DNA of 29,960 bases from CAYGZL01 sp964354345 (GCA_964354345.1 CAYGZL010000140.1:1-29960); one strand, 5' to 3'. Positions 8,920 through 17,725 are shown, counted from the stretch's first letter. Notes: generated by a model not told the origin, from the letters alone. Translations and numbers: made by a program.

Positions 8920-9699
8920 ATGTCAACACCAGATACGCGTGATACCTACAACCAACCGGATGGCCATCCAACCGCACCCTCCCTGCAAGAAGTCATCAGC
9001 CAGGTTGCGCCGGTTACCCCGGGAATTCTCATCCTGGGCGCCTGCGAAGATGGTTTGCCTTTTCTGTTGGATCTTACCAATCCCGCACCAGGCTCGTTAC
9101 TGATTGCTGGCGATGCGGGCTGCGGCAAGACTCGCCTGGTCAAGGCGATCCTTTCTTCCATCGTACTGCTCCACAAACCTGACCAGGTGCTGTTCAGCAT
9201 CGTTGCCAGGCAACCGGAAGAATACGGCGGTTTATCCCTGGCAAACAATTGCCAACGACTGCTGGCAGCTGACGACACCGCCGTTCGTGAACCACACAAC
9301 AACCTGTCCAACCTGCTTGAAACCCGCCGGCATGGCAAACCCTACGGTCCGATGTTGGTCCTGGTGCTCGATGACCTGGCCAGTTGCGTGGAGCAAATGG
9401 GCGAGGCTGAACTGACTCAGCTTTACAAGCTGATTCGGCATGGTCCACGCGCCCGGATTTGGGTAATCGCAACTGCTGCTTCAGATACATTAGCTTTAAT
9501 CAACGAGCAACTTTTGACCAGCTTACGGACACGTTTTCTTGGTGCGATCCACTCGCCCGAGGTGCGGACGTATCTTTCGAATGATACCTCGGCGCCCATC
9601 ATTGCGCTGAACAAAACGAGCTTATTCAGTGCGGTGGTTGGCAATGAATGGATCCGTTTTTGGATATGCGATCCTGAACCAGTCCCGGCGGGACAGTAG
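8920..9699 (+). CDS. Small FtsK/HerA-like P-loop ATPase
   Basis: The 259-residue protein resembles the isolated motor domain of FtsK/HerA-type ATPases. GLPFLLDLTN precedes a Walker A motif GDAGCGKT (64-71), and LVLVLDD (147-153) is the Walker B strand. ATAAS (from 184) could be sensor-like. There are no membrane segments and no gamma domain, so it is not the cell-division translocase itself. The ATG at 8920 is preferred over the in-frame TTG at 8917 because GAGG (8908-8911) is eight bases upstream. It is driven by a strong promoter with a LexA-like box and followed 41 bases later by a 93-residue gene, so the pair is probably a damage-inducible operon. The protein was not recognised as a named family; a role in DNA handling after damage is a hypothesis. 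Confidence 0.65.
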   Translation: MSTPDTRDTYNQPDGHPTAPSLQEVISQVAPVTPGILILGACEDGLPFLLDLTNPAPGSLLIAGDAGCGKTRLVKAILSSIVLLHKPDQVLFSIVARQPEEYGGLSLANNCQRLLAADDTAVREPHNNLSNLLETRRHGKPYGPMLVLVLDDLASCVEQMGEAELTQLYKLIRHGPRARIWVIATAASDTLALINEQLLTSLRTRFLGAIHSPEVRTYLSNDTSAPIIALNKTSLFSAVVGNEWIRFWICDPEPVPAGQ

Positions 9700-9712
9700 T
9701 CCCGGCGAGACA
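9681..9712 (+). repeat. Tandem 15-base repeat across the stop codon
   Basis: Two copies of AGTCCCGGCGRGACA (9681-9695 and 9698-9712) differ at one base and are two bases apart; the TAG stop of the ATPase gene lies between them. The first copy contains the hairpin GTCCC-GGC-GGGAC. A short T-run (9716-9721) follows the second copy. It may act as a weak attenuator or mRNA processing site between the two genes. Confidence 0.6.
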
Positions 9713-9740
9713 TTAGTTTTTACTCGAAGGGATGACTCTT

Positions 9741-10022
9741 ATGAATATCGGCATGCTCTGGTTTGATAATGACCCTAAAACCGAACTGACCGTTAAAGTG
9801 GAACGGGCCGCGGATTATTTCCGCACAAAATACGGGAAAACGCCTACACTGTGCATGGTTCATCCAAGCATGTTGCCCGCCCAGCCACGCCTGGCATCGA
9901 AAGACGCCTCCAGCGAGGCCAATCCAACTCCAATCCTGAAGAGCGCCGGCATCGAAATTCGCCCCAACCGCTCGGTGCTACCCAACCATTTCTGGATCGG
10001 GGTTAACGCCTCTCCCAGCTAA
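9741..10022 (+). CDS. Uncharacterised 93-residue protein, second gene of SOS-like operon
   Basis: Not recognised as a known family. The protein begins MNIGMLWFDNDPKTELTVKV, has a charged helical stretch (KVERAADYFRTKYG), a hydrophobic PTLCMVHPSML segment, and ends IEIRPNRSVLPNHFWIGV and a short tail. This is consistent with a small alpha/beta fold; no signal peptide or membrane helix is seen. The ATG at 9741 is chosen over an in-frame ATG at 9732 because AAGGGA (9728-9732) gives normal spacing only to the later one. It lies 41 bases after the FtsK-like gene and its last 20 bases overlap the end of holA on the other strand. The ordered codons and good ribosome binding site support a real gene; the function is unknown. 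Confidence 0.65.
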   Translation: MNIGMLWFDNDPKTELTVKVERAADYFRTKYGKTPTLCMVHPSMLPAQPRLASKDASSEANPTPILKSAGIEIRPNRSVLPNHFWIGVNASPS

Positions 10023-11055
10023 GATTGCGGAACGATGGTTCCGACTGGCTGGTAAAACTGACCAGGAAAATTTCTAAGGCCAGATCACCCGGCACCTGAC
10101 CTGTTTTGATCGCCTCATCCAGATCCAACAGGCAGTGATAAACCATTTCAAGCTGAGGCAGCGTAAAGCGTTGGGCTTGTTGGTAAGCCTTTTTAGCAGG
10201 ATAGGAGCTGACTTTAAACCGCTTCAGTTGTACAACTACCTGCTGCTCCCGGCCTCCATTATCATGGATTTCGCGCGCCAGGAGCAACAAACGAAATTGG
10301 CGCACCACCATCCCAAAGATAGAAATCGCCTCTTGTACTGCCAGTTGACGGTGAAGCATATCCAATGCCTTGCGCTCATCTCTCGCCGCCATGGCATCTA
10401 CCATGGAAAACATATCACCCTGGTTTGTATCTGGGGTAAGCAACTCAATATCATCTGGCTCAACCGGGTGTTTAAAATTTACGTAAGTTAATGCTTTTTG
10501 GATTTCCTGATCGGCCAGGCGTGGGTCGTCGCCAACATAAGCCGCCAGGAGCATGGCCGCCTTGGGCGTGAGTTGTCCCCCCAAGGCTCTGGCGCGATCC
10601 AGGATCCAACGCACCATTGCATCACCCTTGGGTTGAGGAAATACATGCACCCAGACCTTCTCTCCATTCTTATCTGCCCAGGCGAGTAACCAATGCGGTT
10701 TTGTATCACCCTTCGTACCGCGCTCTTCTAACAATATACTATGTTCGACCAACAGCAGGGCGGTGGTGGATTGGATTTTTTCCAGTTGGGTCAGAAATTT
10801 CTGGCGGGCAGTAGGGCTGCCCAGGCGGGAGACATAGTTGGATAGAATTACCATCCGGCGGTCTGCCAGGAAGGGCAGCGTACTGGCGATCGAAAACCAA
10901 TCTACCAGATCGGCAGAGCGCCCATCCAGGACGGTCAGGTTCATAGAGACCAACGCTGGATCGCCTATTTTCGCTTGTAGATCGGCGACGAACCGAGCGA
11001 TGGCAAATTCGTCATCGCCATGCAGCAAATAGATTGTAGGGGTGGGTTTCGTCAT
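10003..11055 (-). CDS. holA: DNA polymerase III subunit delta
   Basis: Delta is the clamp-loader subunit that opens the beta sliding clamp during replication. The 350-residue protein is of family length and starts with TIYLLHGDDEFAIARFVADL, the typical delta opening that replaces a functional P-loop. It continues with a second helical domain (PKAAMLLAAYVGDDPRLADQEIQKAL) and a C-terminal collar domain (VSSYPAKKAYQQAQRFTLPQLEMVYHCLLDLDEAIKTG). No catalytic ATP site is expected or seen. It lies 24 bases after the DUF6391-like gene on the same strand, and its final 20 bases overlap the convergent 93-residue gene. The identification rests on fold-level motifs that are quite characteristic. Confidence 0.88.
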   Translation of the reverse strand: MTKPTPTIYLLHGDDEFAIARFVADLQAKIGDPALVSMNLTVLDGRSADLVDWFSIASTLPFLADRRMVILSNYVSRLGSPTARQKFLTQLEKIQSTTALLLVEHSILLEERGTKGDTKPHWLLAWADKNGEKVWVHVFPQPKGDAMVRWILDRARALGGQLTPKAAMLLAAYVGDDPRLADQEIQKALTYVNFKHPVEPDDIELLTPDTNQGDMFSMVDAMAARDERKALDMLHRQLAVQEAISIFGMVVRQFRLLLLAREIHDNGGREQQVVVQLKRFKVSSYPAKKAYQQAQRFTLPQLEMVYHCLLDLDEAIKTGQVPGDLALEIFLVSFTSQSEPSFRNLSWERR

Positions 11056-11079
11056 GCGACCCTGAGATAATGCGAACCT

Positions 11080-11601
11080 TTAATCCGTGGTGATAATCCG
11101 GTGGGCTTTGATCTGCCCGCGCCATGTTTGCTTGATCTCCGCAACCTGCAAGTCACCCGGGTCGCTGGAGGTTGTCAGGCGCGCCTGCACAAACAATCCT
11201 AGCGGTTGCGCCACGATTAAAGCCATGGTCGCCAGGGTGATCGCCAGGGGAACACGCTCCAGCTTATCGCGCATGCGACGTCCCGTGCCAAACATTGGCA
11301 AGGAGGCGGCAATCCCGGCTAACACACCGGAGGTGGCGAAGTTTGTCCCACAGAATGGATGGACTGCCAGCCGGTTTTCTCCCTGGCGCAGGCGTGATAA
11401 GGCCTCCTGGACGGCGGCGTGTAACTCTTCGGTATCCAGGTTTCCTAAAATCCAGAAACCACCCTGGTCGGAATGTCCAGCCAGGCTGATTCCCGGTCGA
11501 TGTTCTGCCAGGACATGCAATGTGGCATGTTCCAGGCCATGATTGCGGCGAATCCGTGAAATTGGGGAAAGAATATAGTGGTTTAGTGGCTGATCTGCCA
11601 T
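11080..11601 (-). CDS. DUF6391-like protein with C-terminal membrane segments
   Basis: A 173-residue protein of unknown function. It carries ISRIRRNHGLEHATLHVLAE near the start, a motif I associate with the DUF6391 family of Cyanobacteria and Chloroflexota; this naming is from memory. HPFCGTNFATSGVLAGIAASL is a second conserved-looking block with His and Cys residues. Two hydrophobic stretches (about 93-106 and 117-137) could span the membrane. The paired HxxH-like and Cys-rich blocks could bind metal, but nothing shows this. GAGG lies eight bases before the ATG, and holA follows 24 bases downstream. Confidence 0.7.
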   Translation of the reverse strand: MADQPLNHYILSPISRIRRNHGLEHATLHVLAEHRPGISLAGHSDQGGFWILGNLDTEELHAAVQEALSRLRQGENRLAVHPFCGTNFATSGVLAGIAASLPMFGTGRRMRDKLERVPLAITLATMALIVAQPLGLFVQARLTTSSDPGDLQVAEIKQTWRGQIKAHRIITTD

Positions 11602-11635
11602 GTAGTTACCTCACAGTGATGAAATGATTGTATCA

Positions 11636-11674
11636 TACACAAAACGGCACACCCCGCAGTACGAGGTATGCCGT
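11636..11674 (-). terminator. Rho-independent terminator after the membrane-protein gene
   Basis: On the minus strand a ten-pair hairpin with one mismatch (arms 11665-11674 and 11644-11653) is followed by TTTTGTGT. It lies about 30 bases beyond the stop of the seven-helix protein gene and would end the clpC-radA-dus-membrane protein transcript before the DUF6391-like gene. Confidence 0.75.
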
Positions 11675-11702
11675 TCCGAGAACGAGTAGCCTGTGAGCAG
11701 GC

Positions 11703-12422
11703 TTATTCAGAGGCCGGGACAGAAGCCGTACGCGGCGCGATCACCTGACCTGAGGTTGCCCGCAGGAAACCAGCGAACATTAAAACAGCTCCCAGGAATT
11801 CGCTGATATACAACCCGTCCATCAGGCCAACCTTGACCAGTGAACCCGCCAGCGCTGGAAATAACGCACCGATCGCGATCAGAATATTCCCTACCATCCG
11901 GTTAACCAGCACTTTCTTACGCCAGAACAGGAAGGCCGAATAGAGCGCTCCACCGACTAGCGTCAAAGTGCCGTAGATATTCAACAGGATCGTCAGCAAG
12001 ATAATCCCGCCATTACGGATGAGGATCTCTTTATATTGAAGAGAGGCAGGTTGAGCCACATTGTAAACGGCTGTATCGGATTTTAGTGGCGCAGCGACAA
12101 TCAGGCTGATTGCAATTAACGATACGATCCCTAAAAATCCCGCCAGGATTGGCGCCACACCCCGTTTGCGGATGAGCAAGAAGACAGTTCCCTGACCAAG
12201 CCAGGCAGCCGTCAACATGGCGCCGCTCAGATACCAGACCTTCAAAGCCAGGGCGTTGAATTTTACTGCGAGAAGCACCTCAGTTAATGTGCCTAATCCA
12301 TAGAGAATCAGACCGAGGCCCCAAAACAACAGGTGCGCACCTTTTTTGTAGCGGTAACGAGCGAACACCACAAGCGCGAAACCAAAGGTAATCAGCGTGG
12401 ATAAAATCGGTATGTAAGGCAT
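11703..12422 (-). CDS. Seven-helix integral membrane protein, function unknown
   Basis: The 239-residue protein is almost entirely hydrophobic, with seven predicted membrane helices: about residues 6-23, 28-51, 60-84, 90-113, 137-166, 175-195 and 208-225. Short basic loops such as ARYRYKKG and RKRG alternate between them. A charged, Pro-rich tail ends the chain. No enzyme motif, heme or metal site is obvious and I do not recognise the family. It is the last gene of the clpC-radA-dus strand and is followed by a terminator. A small hairpin AGCCTG-TGAG-CAGGCT (11688-11703) touches its stop codon. Confidence 0.75.
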   Translation of the reverse strand: MPYIPILSTLITFGFALVVFARYRYKKGAHLLFWGLGLILYGLGTLTEVLLAVKFNALALKVWYLSGAMLTAAWLGQGTVFLLIRKRGVAPILAGFLGIVSLIAISLIVAAPLKSDTAVYNVAQPASLQYKEILIRNGGIILLTILLNIYGTLTLVGGALYSAFLFWRKKVLVNRMVGNILIAIGALFPALAGSLVKVGLMDGLYISEFLGAVLMFAGFLRATSGQVIAPRTASVPASE

Positions 12423-12495
12423 GGCGGTAAATTTACCAGAAATTCAACCTGGTAAATATAAATTGGATAAGAATTGGTATAGAAAATGCTGAAAA

Positions 12496-13452
12496 TCAGA
12501 CCGCCGTTGGCAGGGGTAGATTTTCAAGCAAGGCCAGAAAGTCCGCCGGCTGCTCGGCGGTCAACAGGTGGGCGCGGATTTCTTTAGACAAAGTCCAGGG
12601 ACTCAGGTAGCGGCTGGCATGCTTACGGAAGAAGATCAAACCATGCTTTTCGCCATAAAAGGCGATAGAGCGCTCCAGGTGGCGTAACATCATCGAGCGC
12701 ACCTGTTCCGGGCTGATTTGCTGGCGATCCAGGCGGGAAAAGATCCACGGGTTGCCAATCGCAGCGCGGCCGATCATCACCCCGTCACAACCAGTGTGTG
12801 CCTTGAGACGGGCTATGTCTGCCACTGTGCGTACATCGCCGTTACCAATCACCGGCAACGATACCGTCTGTTTGACCTGAGCGATGGCGTCCCAATCGGC
12901 CTGACCACGCAGACCTTGAGAACGGGTACGACCATGCACGGCGATCAACGCACCCCCATTTTCTTCAATGATGCGGGCGATGAAGGAGTAGTTGCGGGTT
13001 CCGTCATCCCAACCGAGACGGATTTTGGCGGTGACTGGAATATTCAGGGCAGCAGTCAGTTTGCGGAAGATACGCGCCACTTTGAGCGGCGTACGCAGCA
13101 GACCAGCGCCAGCCCCCCGCCCAGATACACAGTTGACTGAACAACCCATATTGATGTCAATGGCATCCGGATCGTATTTTTGTAAGGTCTGTGCTGCCTG
13201 GAGCAAGCGATCGGGATCATTGTCAAAAACCTGAAAGACAACCGGTCGTTCTTCCGGCAAGAAGCGATATTTCTCTTCCAGATGGGGATGGCCATGCAGG
13301 ACATCCAGGGCGTTGATGAAGCCTGTGTAGCTCAATGCTGAGCCCAACTCACGACACAAGGAGCGATATGGCAGATCAGAGAAGCCATCCATCGGCGCCA
13401 GGATCAGGTCACCGTAAACCGGGAGCGGACCAATATGAAAACTGGGTAACAT
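12496..13452 (-). CDS. dus: tRNA-dihydrouridine synthase
   Basis: An FMN enzyme that reduces uridine to dihydrouridine in the D-loop of tRNA. The 318-residue protein starts its TIM barrel with ILAPMDGFSDLPYR (17-30). It has the catalytic cysteine C104 in DINMGCSVNCVSGRGAGAGLL, KIRLGWDDG, AVHGRTRSQG, and the phosphate-binding VIGNGDV and GVMIGRAAIGNPWIF. Serine follows the catalytic cysteine where proline is more usual. It resembles the DusB group, but which uridine it modifies is not certain. It lies 35 bases after radA on the same strand. Confidence 0.92.
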   Translation of the reverse strand: MLPSFHIGPLPVYGDLILAPMDGFSDLPYRSLCRELGSALSYTGFINALDVLHGHPHLEEKYRFLPEERPVVFQVFDNDPDRLLQAAQTLQKYDPDAIDINMGCSVNCVSGRGAGAGLLRTPLKVARIFRKLTAALNIPVTAKIRLGWDDGTRNYSFIARIIEENGGALIAVHGRTRSQGLRGQADWDAIAQVKQTVSLPVIGNGDVRTVADIARLKAHTGCDGVMIGRAAIGNPWIFSRLDRQQISPEQVRSMMLRHLERSIAFYGEKHGLIFFRKHASRYLSPWTLSKEIRAHLLTAEQPADFLALLENLPLPTAV

Positions 13453-13487
13453 AGATAAGCGAAGGGTAACTGGCTGGGAATAATTTC

Positions 13488-14921
13488 TCAGCCGGAAGCA
13501 ATCTCATCCAATATGGCGTAGTCAAGCGCCTGGTGGAGCGAACGCACCTCGTTGATATGAATGCCTTCGGGCCATGGCTCAGTACGGCGCAACCGGCGCG
13601 GCACAATGGCTGTTTTAAAACCCAATTTGGCTGCTTCACGCAAGCGGGCTGGCATATGGCTGACCGTACGCAACTCACCAGAAAGTCCCACCTCGCCAAC
13701 CAAAACCGTCTCGGCCCGCACTGGCGCATTGCGCATGGACGATGCGATCGCCACGGCTACTGCCAGGTCGGCTGCCGGCTCGCTAATGGTGATCCCTCCG
13801 ACAACATTGACGAAAACATCCTGTTCGCCCAGACGGATCCCCACTCGCCGGGTAAGCACAGCCACAGTTAACAACAAGCGATTAAAATCCACACCGTTCG
13901 AGGTGCGACGCGGGTTGCCAAAGGCGGTCGGGCTGGTCAGGCCCTGGACTTCTACTAATATAGGTCGCGTGCCTTCCATCGTCACCGCGATCGCTGAGCC
14001 CGGGGCATTGATCATACGCTCAGCCAGGAAGGCTTCAGATGGATTGGTAATTTCGACCATGCCGCGCTCGCTCATCTCAAAAACACCCACTTCCGAGGTG
14101 GCTCCAAAGCGGTTCTTGACTGAACGTAGTAAGCGATAAGACTGGAAGCGGTCGCCCTCCAGGTACAGGACGGTATCAACAATATGCTCCAAGACGCGTG
14201 GCCCGGCGATCGCACCTTCCTTCGTTACATGCCCGATCAGGAAGATTGCCATCCCGGAAGATTTCGCCAGCTCTCGTAAGCGCGAGGCTGTTTCCCGCAC
14301 CTGGCTGACCGAGCCAGCCGAGGTCTCCAACTCGGGCAGATAGGTCGTCTGGACCGAGTCCAGGATCAACAGGATCGGATGCAACTCATTGATGTGTTCC
14401 AGGATCACGGCCAAGCTGGTCTCAGTGACGATAAAAAGCTCCCTTGGGATCGGAAGATCGTCGTCATTATCGGAGTTGGTCGGTTTAGCAACAGCACGCA
14501 GTAAACGAAAGGCGCGCATTTTAATCTGGCGCTCGGATTCTTCGCCGGAGACATACAGCACGCGATTTTGTCCCGCCATCTCCAAGGCAACCTGCAGCAT
14601 CAAAGTAGATTTGCCAATTCCCGGATCGCCGCCAATCAAGATTACCGAGCCGGGTACGACACCGCCCCCCAACACACGGGCGAACTCACCGATCGAAAGC
14701 GGCAGGCGCTCATCAACATCGCCGCTTATTTCAACCAGGCGGCTCGGAACTGAACGGCCTCGCAGGCTACGCGCAGCATGGACCGCGGCAGGAGGTGGTG
14801 TTGCCGCAACAACTTCTTCCACCATGCTATTCCAGGCGCTGCACTGAGGGCAACGCCCCAACGGTCGCGGGTTAACCCGGCCGCATTGCTGGCAGACGTA
14901 TTGGGTACGCGGCTTGGGCAT
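13488..14921 (-). CDS. radA: DNA repair protein RadA (Sms)
   Basis: RadA is a RecA-like hexameric motor that promotes branch migration of recombination intermediates and helps process stalled forks. The 477-residue protein has all expected parts: a C4 zinc finger (C10, C13, C24, C27), a RecA-type core with Walker A GGDPGIGKST (97-106) and Walker B LLILDS, the signature KNRFG (269-273) and a C-terminal Lon-protease-like domain (VNVVGGITISEPAADLAVAVAIASS). It begins 16 bases after the clpC stop. The clpC-radA order is also found in Bacillus and relatives, pointing to one stress-related transcription unit. Confidence 0.97.
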   Translation of the reverse strand: MPKPRTQYVCQQCGRVNPRPLGRCPQCSAWNSMVEEVVAATPPPAAVHAARSLRGRSVPSRLVEISGDVDERLPLSIGEFARVLGGGVVPGSVILIGGDPGIGKSTLMLQVALEMAGQNRVLYVSGEESERQIKMRAFRLLRAVAKPTNSDNDDDLPIPRELFIVTETSLAVILEHINELHPILLILDSVQTTYLPELETSAGSVSQVRETASRLRELAKSSGMAIFLIGHVTKEGAIAGPRVLEHIVDTVLYLEGDRFQSYRLLRSVKNRFGATSEVGVFEMSERGMVEITNPSEAFLAERMINAPGSAIAVTMEGTRPILVEVQGLTSPTAFGNPRRTSNGVDFNRLLLTVAVLTRRVGIRLGEQDVFVNVVGGITISEPAADLAVAVAIASSMRNAPVRAETVLVGEVGLSGELRTVSHMPARLREAAKLGFKTAIVPRRLRRTEPWPEGIHINEVRSLHQALDYAILDEIASG

Positions 14922-14937
14922 GGTATGTTTAGCCGTC

Positions 14938-17448
14938 TCAGCCAGCTGCGATCGCTTCCGCAGGCGCTTGGTCGGTCTGCTGGACGACCTCCTGCCTGAG
15001 ACGCTGTAACATCACCTGGTCACCGACCAGATCCACCACAACCAGATCATTATCTTCAAATTCACCGCTCAGCAAAGAGTCAGAGAGTGGATCTTCCACC
15101 TTTTGCTGGATCACCCGGCGCAACGGACGAGCACCCATCTCAGGGTCATAACCAAGCCGGGCCAATTCCTCTAGAGCAGCAGGGGTTGCTTGTAAAGTAA
15201 TATGGTGCTCCGCCAGGCGGTGAGCCACCTTCTGAATTTCCAAATTGACGATTTTTTCAATATCCTCTTTATTCAAGGAACGGAAAACAATAATCGAGTC
15301 GACCCGGTTGATAAATTCAGGTCGGAAGACACGGCGCAACGAGTCGGTCAATTTTTTGCGCATATCCTCGTATGCCAGGCGCTCTTCAACGGCCTCGTCC
15401 TGTTTAAGCGTAAATCCAAGCGCTGTCTGGCGCCTGATCACATCGGCGCCTATGTTGGAGGTCATGACGATGATGGCATTGCGGAAATCCACCTTGTGAC
15501 CACGGGCATCGGAGAGATGGCCTTCCTCCATTATCTGCAACAGCATATTATGCGCTTCGGGATGAGCCTTCTCGATTTCATCGAAGACAATAATCGAATA
15601 AGGCCGGCGGCGGATCGCCTCGGTGAGTTGGCCGGCGTCTTCATAACCAACATAGCCAGGCGGAGCGCCAACCAGACGGCTGACCGAGTGACGCTCCATG
15701 AATTCGGACATATCGAGTTGGATCAGGGCATCCTCACTGCCGAACATAAACCGCGCCAGCGCCTTGGTCAATTCCGTCTTACCGACGCCAGTGGGGCCCA
15801 AGAAGATGAAGGAACCGATTGGACGGCGGGGATCTTTCAGGCCGGCTCGTGCCCGGCGCACCGCTTTGGAGATCGCCGCAATTGCCTCTTCCTGGCCGAT
15901 GATGCTCTTACGCATTTCTTTTTCCATCTCTAACAAACGCTGTGATTCTTCCTGGGCAATTTGCATGACCGGTACACCGGTCCACATTGAAACCACTTCA
16001 GCGATATCCTGGGCAGTTACCTGGGGACTGTTGGCCCGGTCCCAGCCCGTACGTAAACGCTCGAGCTGATTTTCCAGGGCTTCCTGGCGATCCAGGAAAT
16101 CCTGGGCATCATCATTCCGACCATCTTCCAGAGCCAGGGAGCGATTCTGGCGGATTTCACGCAACTGGCCCATCAGTTCCTTGGCGGTCTTGGCCTGTGC
16201 ACTTTTATACATGCGCACTCGAGAAGAGGTTTCATCGATTAAGTCAATCGCTTTATCGGGCAGGAAACGCTCAGTGACATAACGCGCCGAAAGATGAACC
16301 GCTGCGTCTAAGGCATCATCGGTAATAATCAGGCGATGGTGCTCCTCATATGCGCCGCGAATCCCACGCAAGATATCGATCGTTTCTTCTACGGTAGGCT
16401 CGGCCACCAGCACGGGCTGGAAACGACGCTCCAGGGCAGCATCGCTTTCGATATGTTTGCGGTATTCTTCCAGTGTAGTCGCACCAATTACCTGCAGTTC
16501 GCCCCGCGAAAGCGCCGGTTTCAGGATATTCGCTGCGTCCACCGAGGATCCAGCCGCGCCAGCGCCAACCAACATATGAACTTCATCAATAAACAGGATC
16601 GCGCCGGAGGCTTTAAGCTCTTCAATCACACGCTTCAACCGCTCTTCAAATTGGCCTCGATACATCGTGCCGGCGACCAGAGAACCGACATCGAGTTGTA
16701 AAACGCGCTTATCCAGCAAAGGCGCGGGGACATCGCCGTCAACGATACGCTGCGCCAATCCTTCGACGATGGCCGTTTTTCCCACACCCGGCTCACCAAT
16801 CAAGGCGGGATTGTTCTTCGTCCGGCGTGCCAGGATTTGGATAACGCGCTCGATTTCCATTTGGCGGCCAATTACGGGATCGAGCTTGCCTTCCTCTGCC
16901 AGGGTTGTCAGGTCTGTCGCCAATTGATCCACCATGGGGGTCTTGGGTTTCGCCTGCTCCTGACGGGCTGGTTTTTGTTCCGCTTCAACGCCAGTGCGGC
17001 GAGAGGCGCTGCTTTCTTGCAGCACCCGGCGTGTCTGGCGGCGGATTTGCTCCGGGGTAACGCCTAATTTCCGTAAAACATCCATGGCGATACCTTCGCC
17101 ATAACGCACCAACCCCAGCAACAAGTGTTCCGTCCCAATATAGTGATGGCTCATACGCCGGGCCTCATCCACGGCAAACTCGAGCACCTGCTGAGTGCCA
17201 GGAGATAGATCTAACTTACCTCCGCGATACTGGCCAGTGCCAGTCAACCGCTCAACGATTTCCTGAACACGGTTGGCATCTAAGCCCAATTCGCGCAACA
17301 CACGTCCCGCGACCCCACCTTCTTCGCGAATTAACCCCAGAAGAAGATGCTCTGTACCAATATAATTATGGCGCATCCGCTCGGCTTCCTGGTGAGCCAA
17401 GCTCAGCACCCGCCGCGCCCTTTGAGTAAAGCGCTCCATGCTTGACAC
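14938..17448 (-). CDS. clpC: ClpC: AAA+ unfoldase of the Clp protease
   Basis: ClpC unfolds proteins and feeds them to ClpP. The 836-residue chain has two N-terminal Clp repeats (FTQRARRVLSLAHQEAE and its repeat near residue 80), a first AAA+ domain with GEPGVGKT, a coiled-coil middle domain (about 400-470), and a second AAA+ domain with GPTGVGKT. ALGF in the second domain matches the LGF loop that docks on ClpP, so it is ClpC rather than ClpB. The GTG at 17446-17448 is preferred as start because AGGAGG is well spaced before it; the ATG nine bases in would be too far. No CIRCE element is seen in the upstream 190 bases. No ctsR or mcsAB genes precede it, unlike Bacillus. Confidence 0.97.
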   Translation of the reverse strand: MSSMERFTQRARRVLSLAHQEAERMRHNYIGTEHLLLGLIREEGGVAGRVLRELGLDANRVQEIVERLTGTGQYRGGKLDLSPGTQQVLEFAVDEARRMSHHYIGTEHLLLGLVRYGEGIAMDVLRKLGVTPEQIRRQTRRVLQESSASRRTGVEAEQKPARQEQAKPKTPMVDQLATDLTTLAEEGKLDPVIGRQMEIERVIQILARRTKNNPALIGEPGVGKTAIVEGLAQRIVDGDVPAPLLDKRVLQLDVGSLVAGTMYRGQFEERLKRVIEELKASGAILFIDEVHMLVGAGAAGSSVDAANILKPALSRGELQVIGATTLEEYRKHIESDAALERRFQPVLVAEPTVEETIDILRGIRGAYEEHHRLIITDDALDAAVHLSARYVTERFLPDKAIDLIDETSSRVRMYKSAQAKTAKELMGQLREIRQNRSLALEDGRNDDAQDFLDRQEALENQLERLRTGWDRANSPQVTAQDIAEVVSMWTGVPVMQIAQEESQRLLEMEKEMRKSIIGQEEAIAAISKAVRRARAGLKDPRRPIGSFIFLGPTGVGKTELTKALARFMFGSEDALIQLDMSEFMERHSVSRLVGAPPGYVGYEDAGQLTEAIRRRPYSIIVFDEIEKAHPEAHNMLLQIMEEGHLSDARGHKVDFRNAIIVMTSNIGADVIRRQTALGFTLKQDEAVEERLAYEDMRKKLTDSLRRVFRPEFINRVDSIIVFRSLNKEDIEKIVNLEIQKVAHRLAEHHITLQATPAALEELARLGYDPEMGARPLRRVIQQKVEDPLSDSLLSGEFEDNDLVVVDLVGDQVMLQRLRQEVVQQTDQAPAEAIAAG

Positions 17449-17627
17449 GGTACTCCTCCTACTGAAACCTGTAAGTGCAGTTCATCTCAATCCTATGACA
17501 GTCGCCCCATGGTGATTATGAGGTTTTATGTCCGATTCGATTCTACCAGAGATTGTCAAGTGCACATCCTTTTACGCTGTGTGGGCATTTAAGGTTAATA
17601 CAACTCTTAGATACTCCCACACGTACC

Positions 17628-17691
17628 AAATAAAACTTCCGAGGCCCGGAAAACTCGCCTAATTTCAGAGGCGCGTTCCGGACTTCGGAAG
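17628..17691 (-). terminator. Strong rho-independent terminator after rpsA
   Basis: The minus strand forms a 16-pair hairpin (outer arms 17676-17691 and 17636-17651) with one mismatch and one G-T pair, plus an inner CGCCT/AGGCG stem, and then TTTTATTT. It starts about 35 bases beyond the rpsA stop and insulates clpC from rpsA transcription. Confidence 0.88.
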
Positions 17692-17725
17692 CTGCTTAAA
17701 GCGATGGTGGCTCAGATGTCAGAAA

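Noticed and set aside
15202..15933. 243-residue plus-strand frame within clpC
   Set aside because: It is an antisense shadow of a well-conserved clpC coding region and has no initiation signal.
17449..17627. CIRCE or CtsR-type heat-shock operator before clpC
   Set aside because: No TTAGCACTC-N9-GAGTGCTAA element or tandem CtsR repeat was found; a TTGACA on the minus strand (17554-17559) has no well-placed -10.
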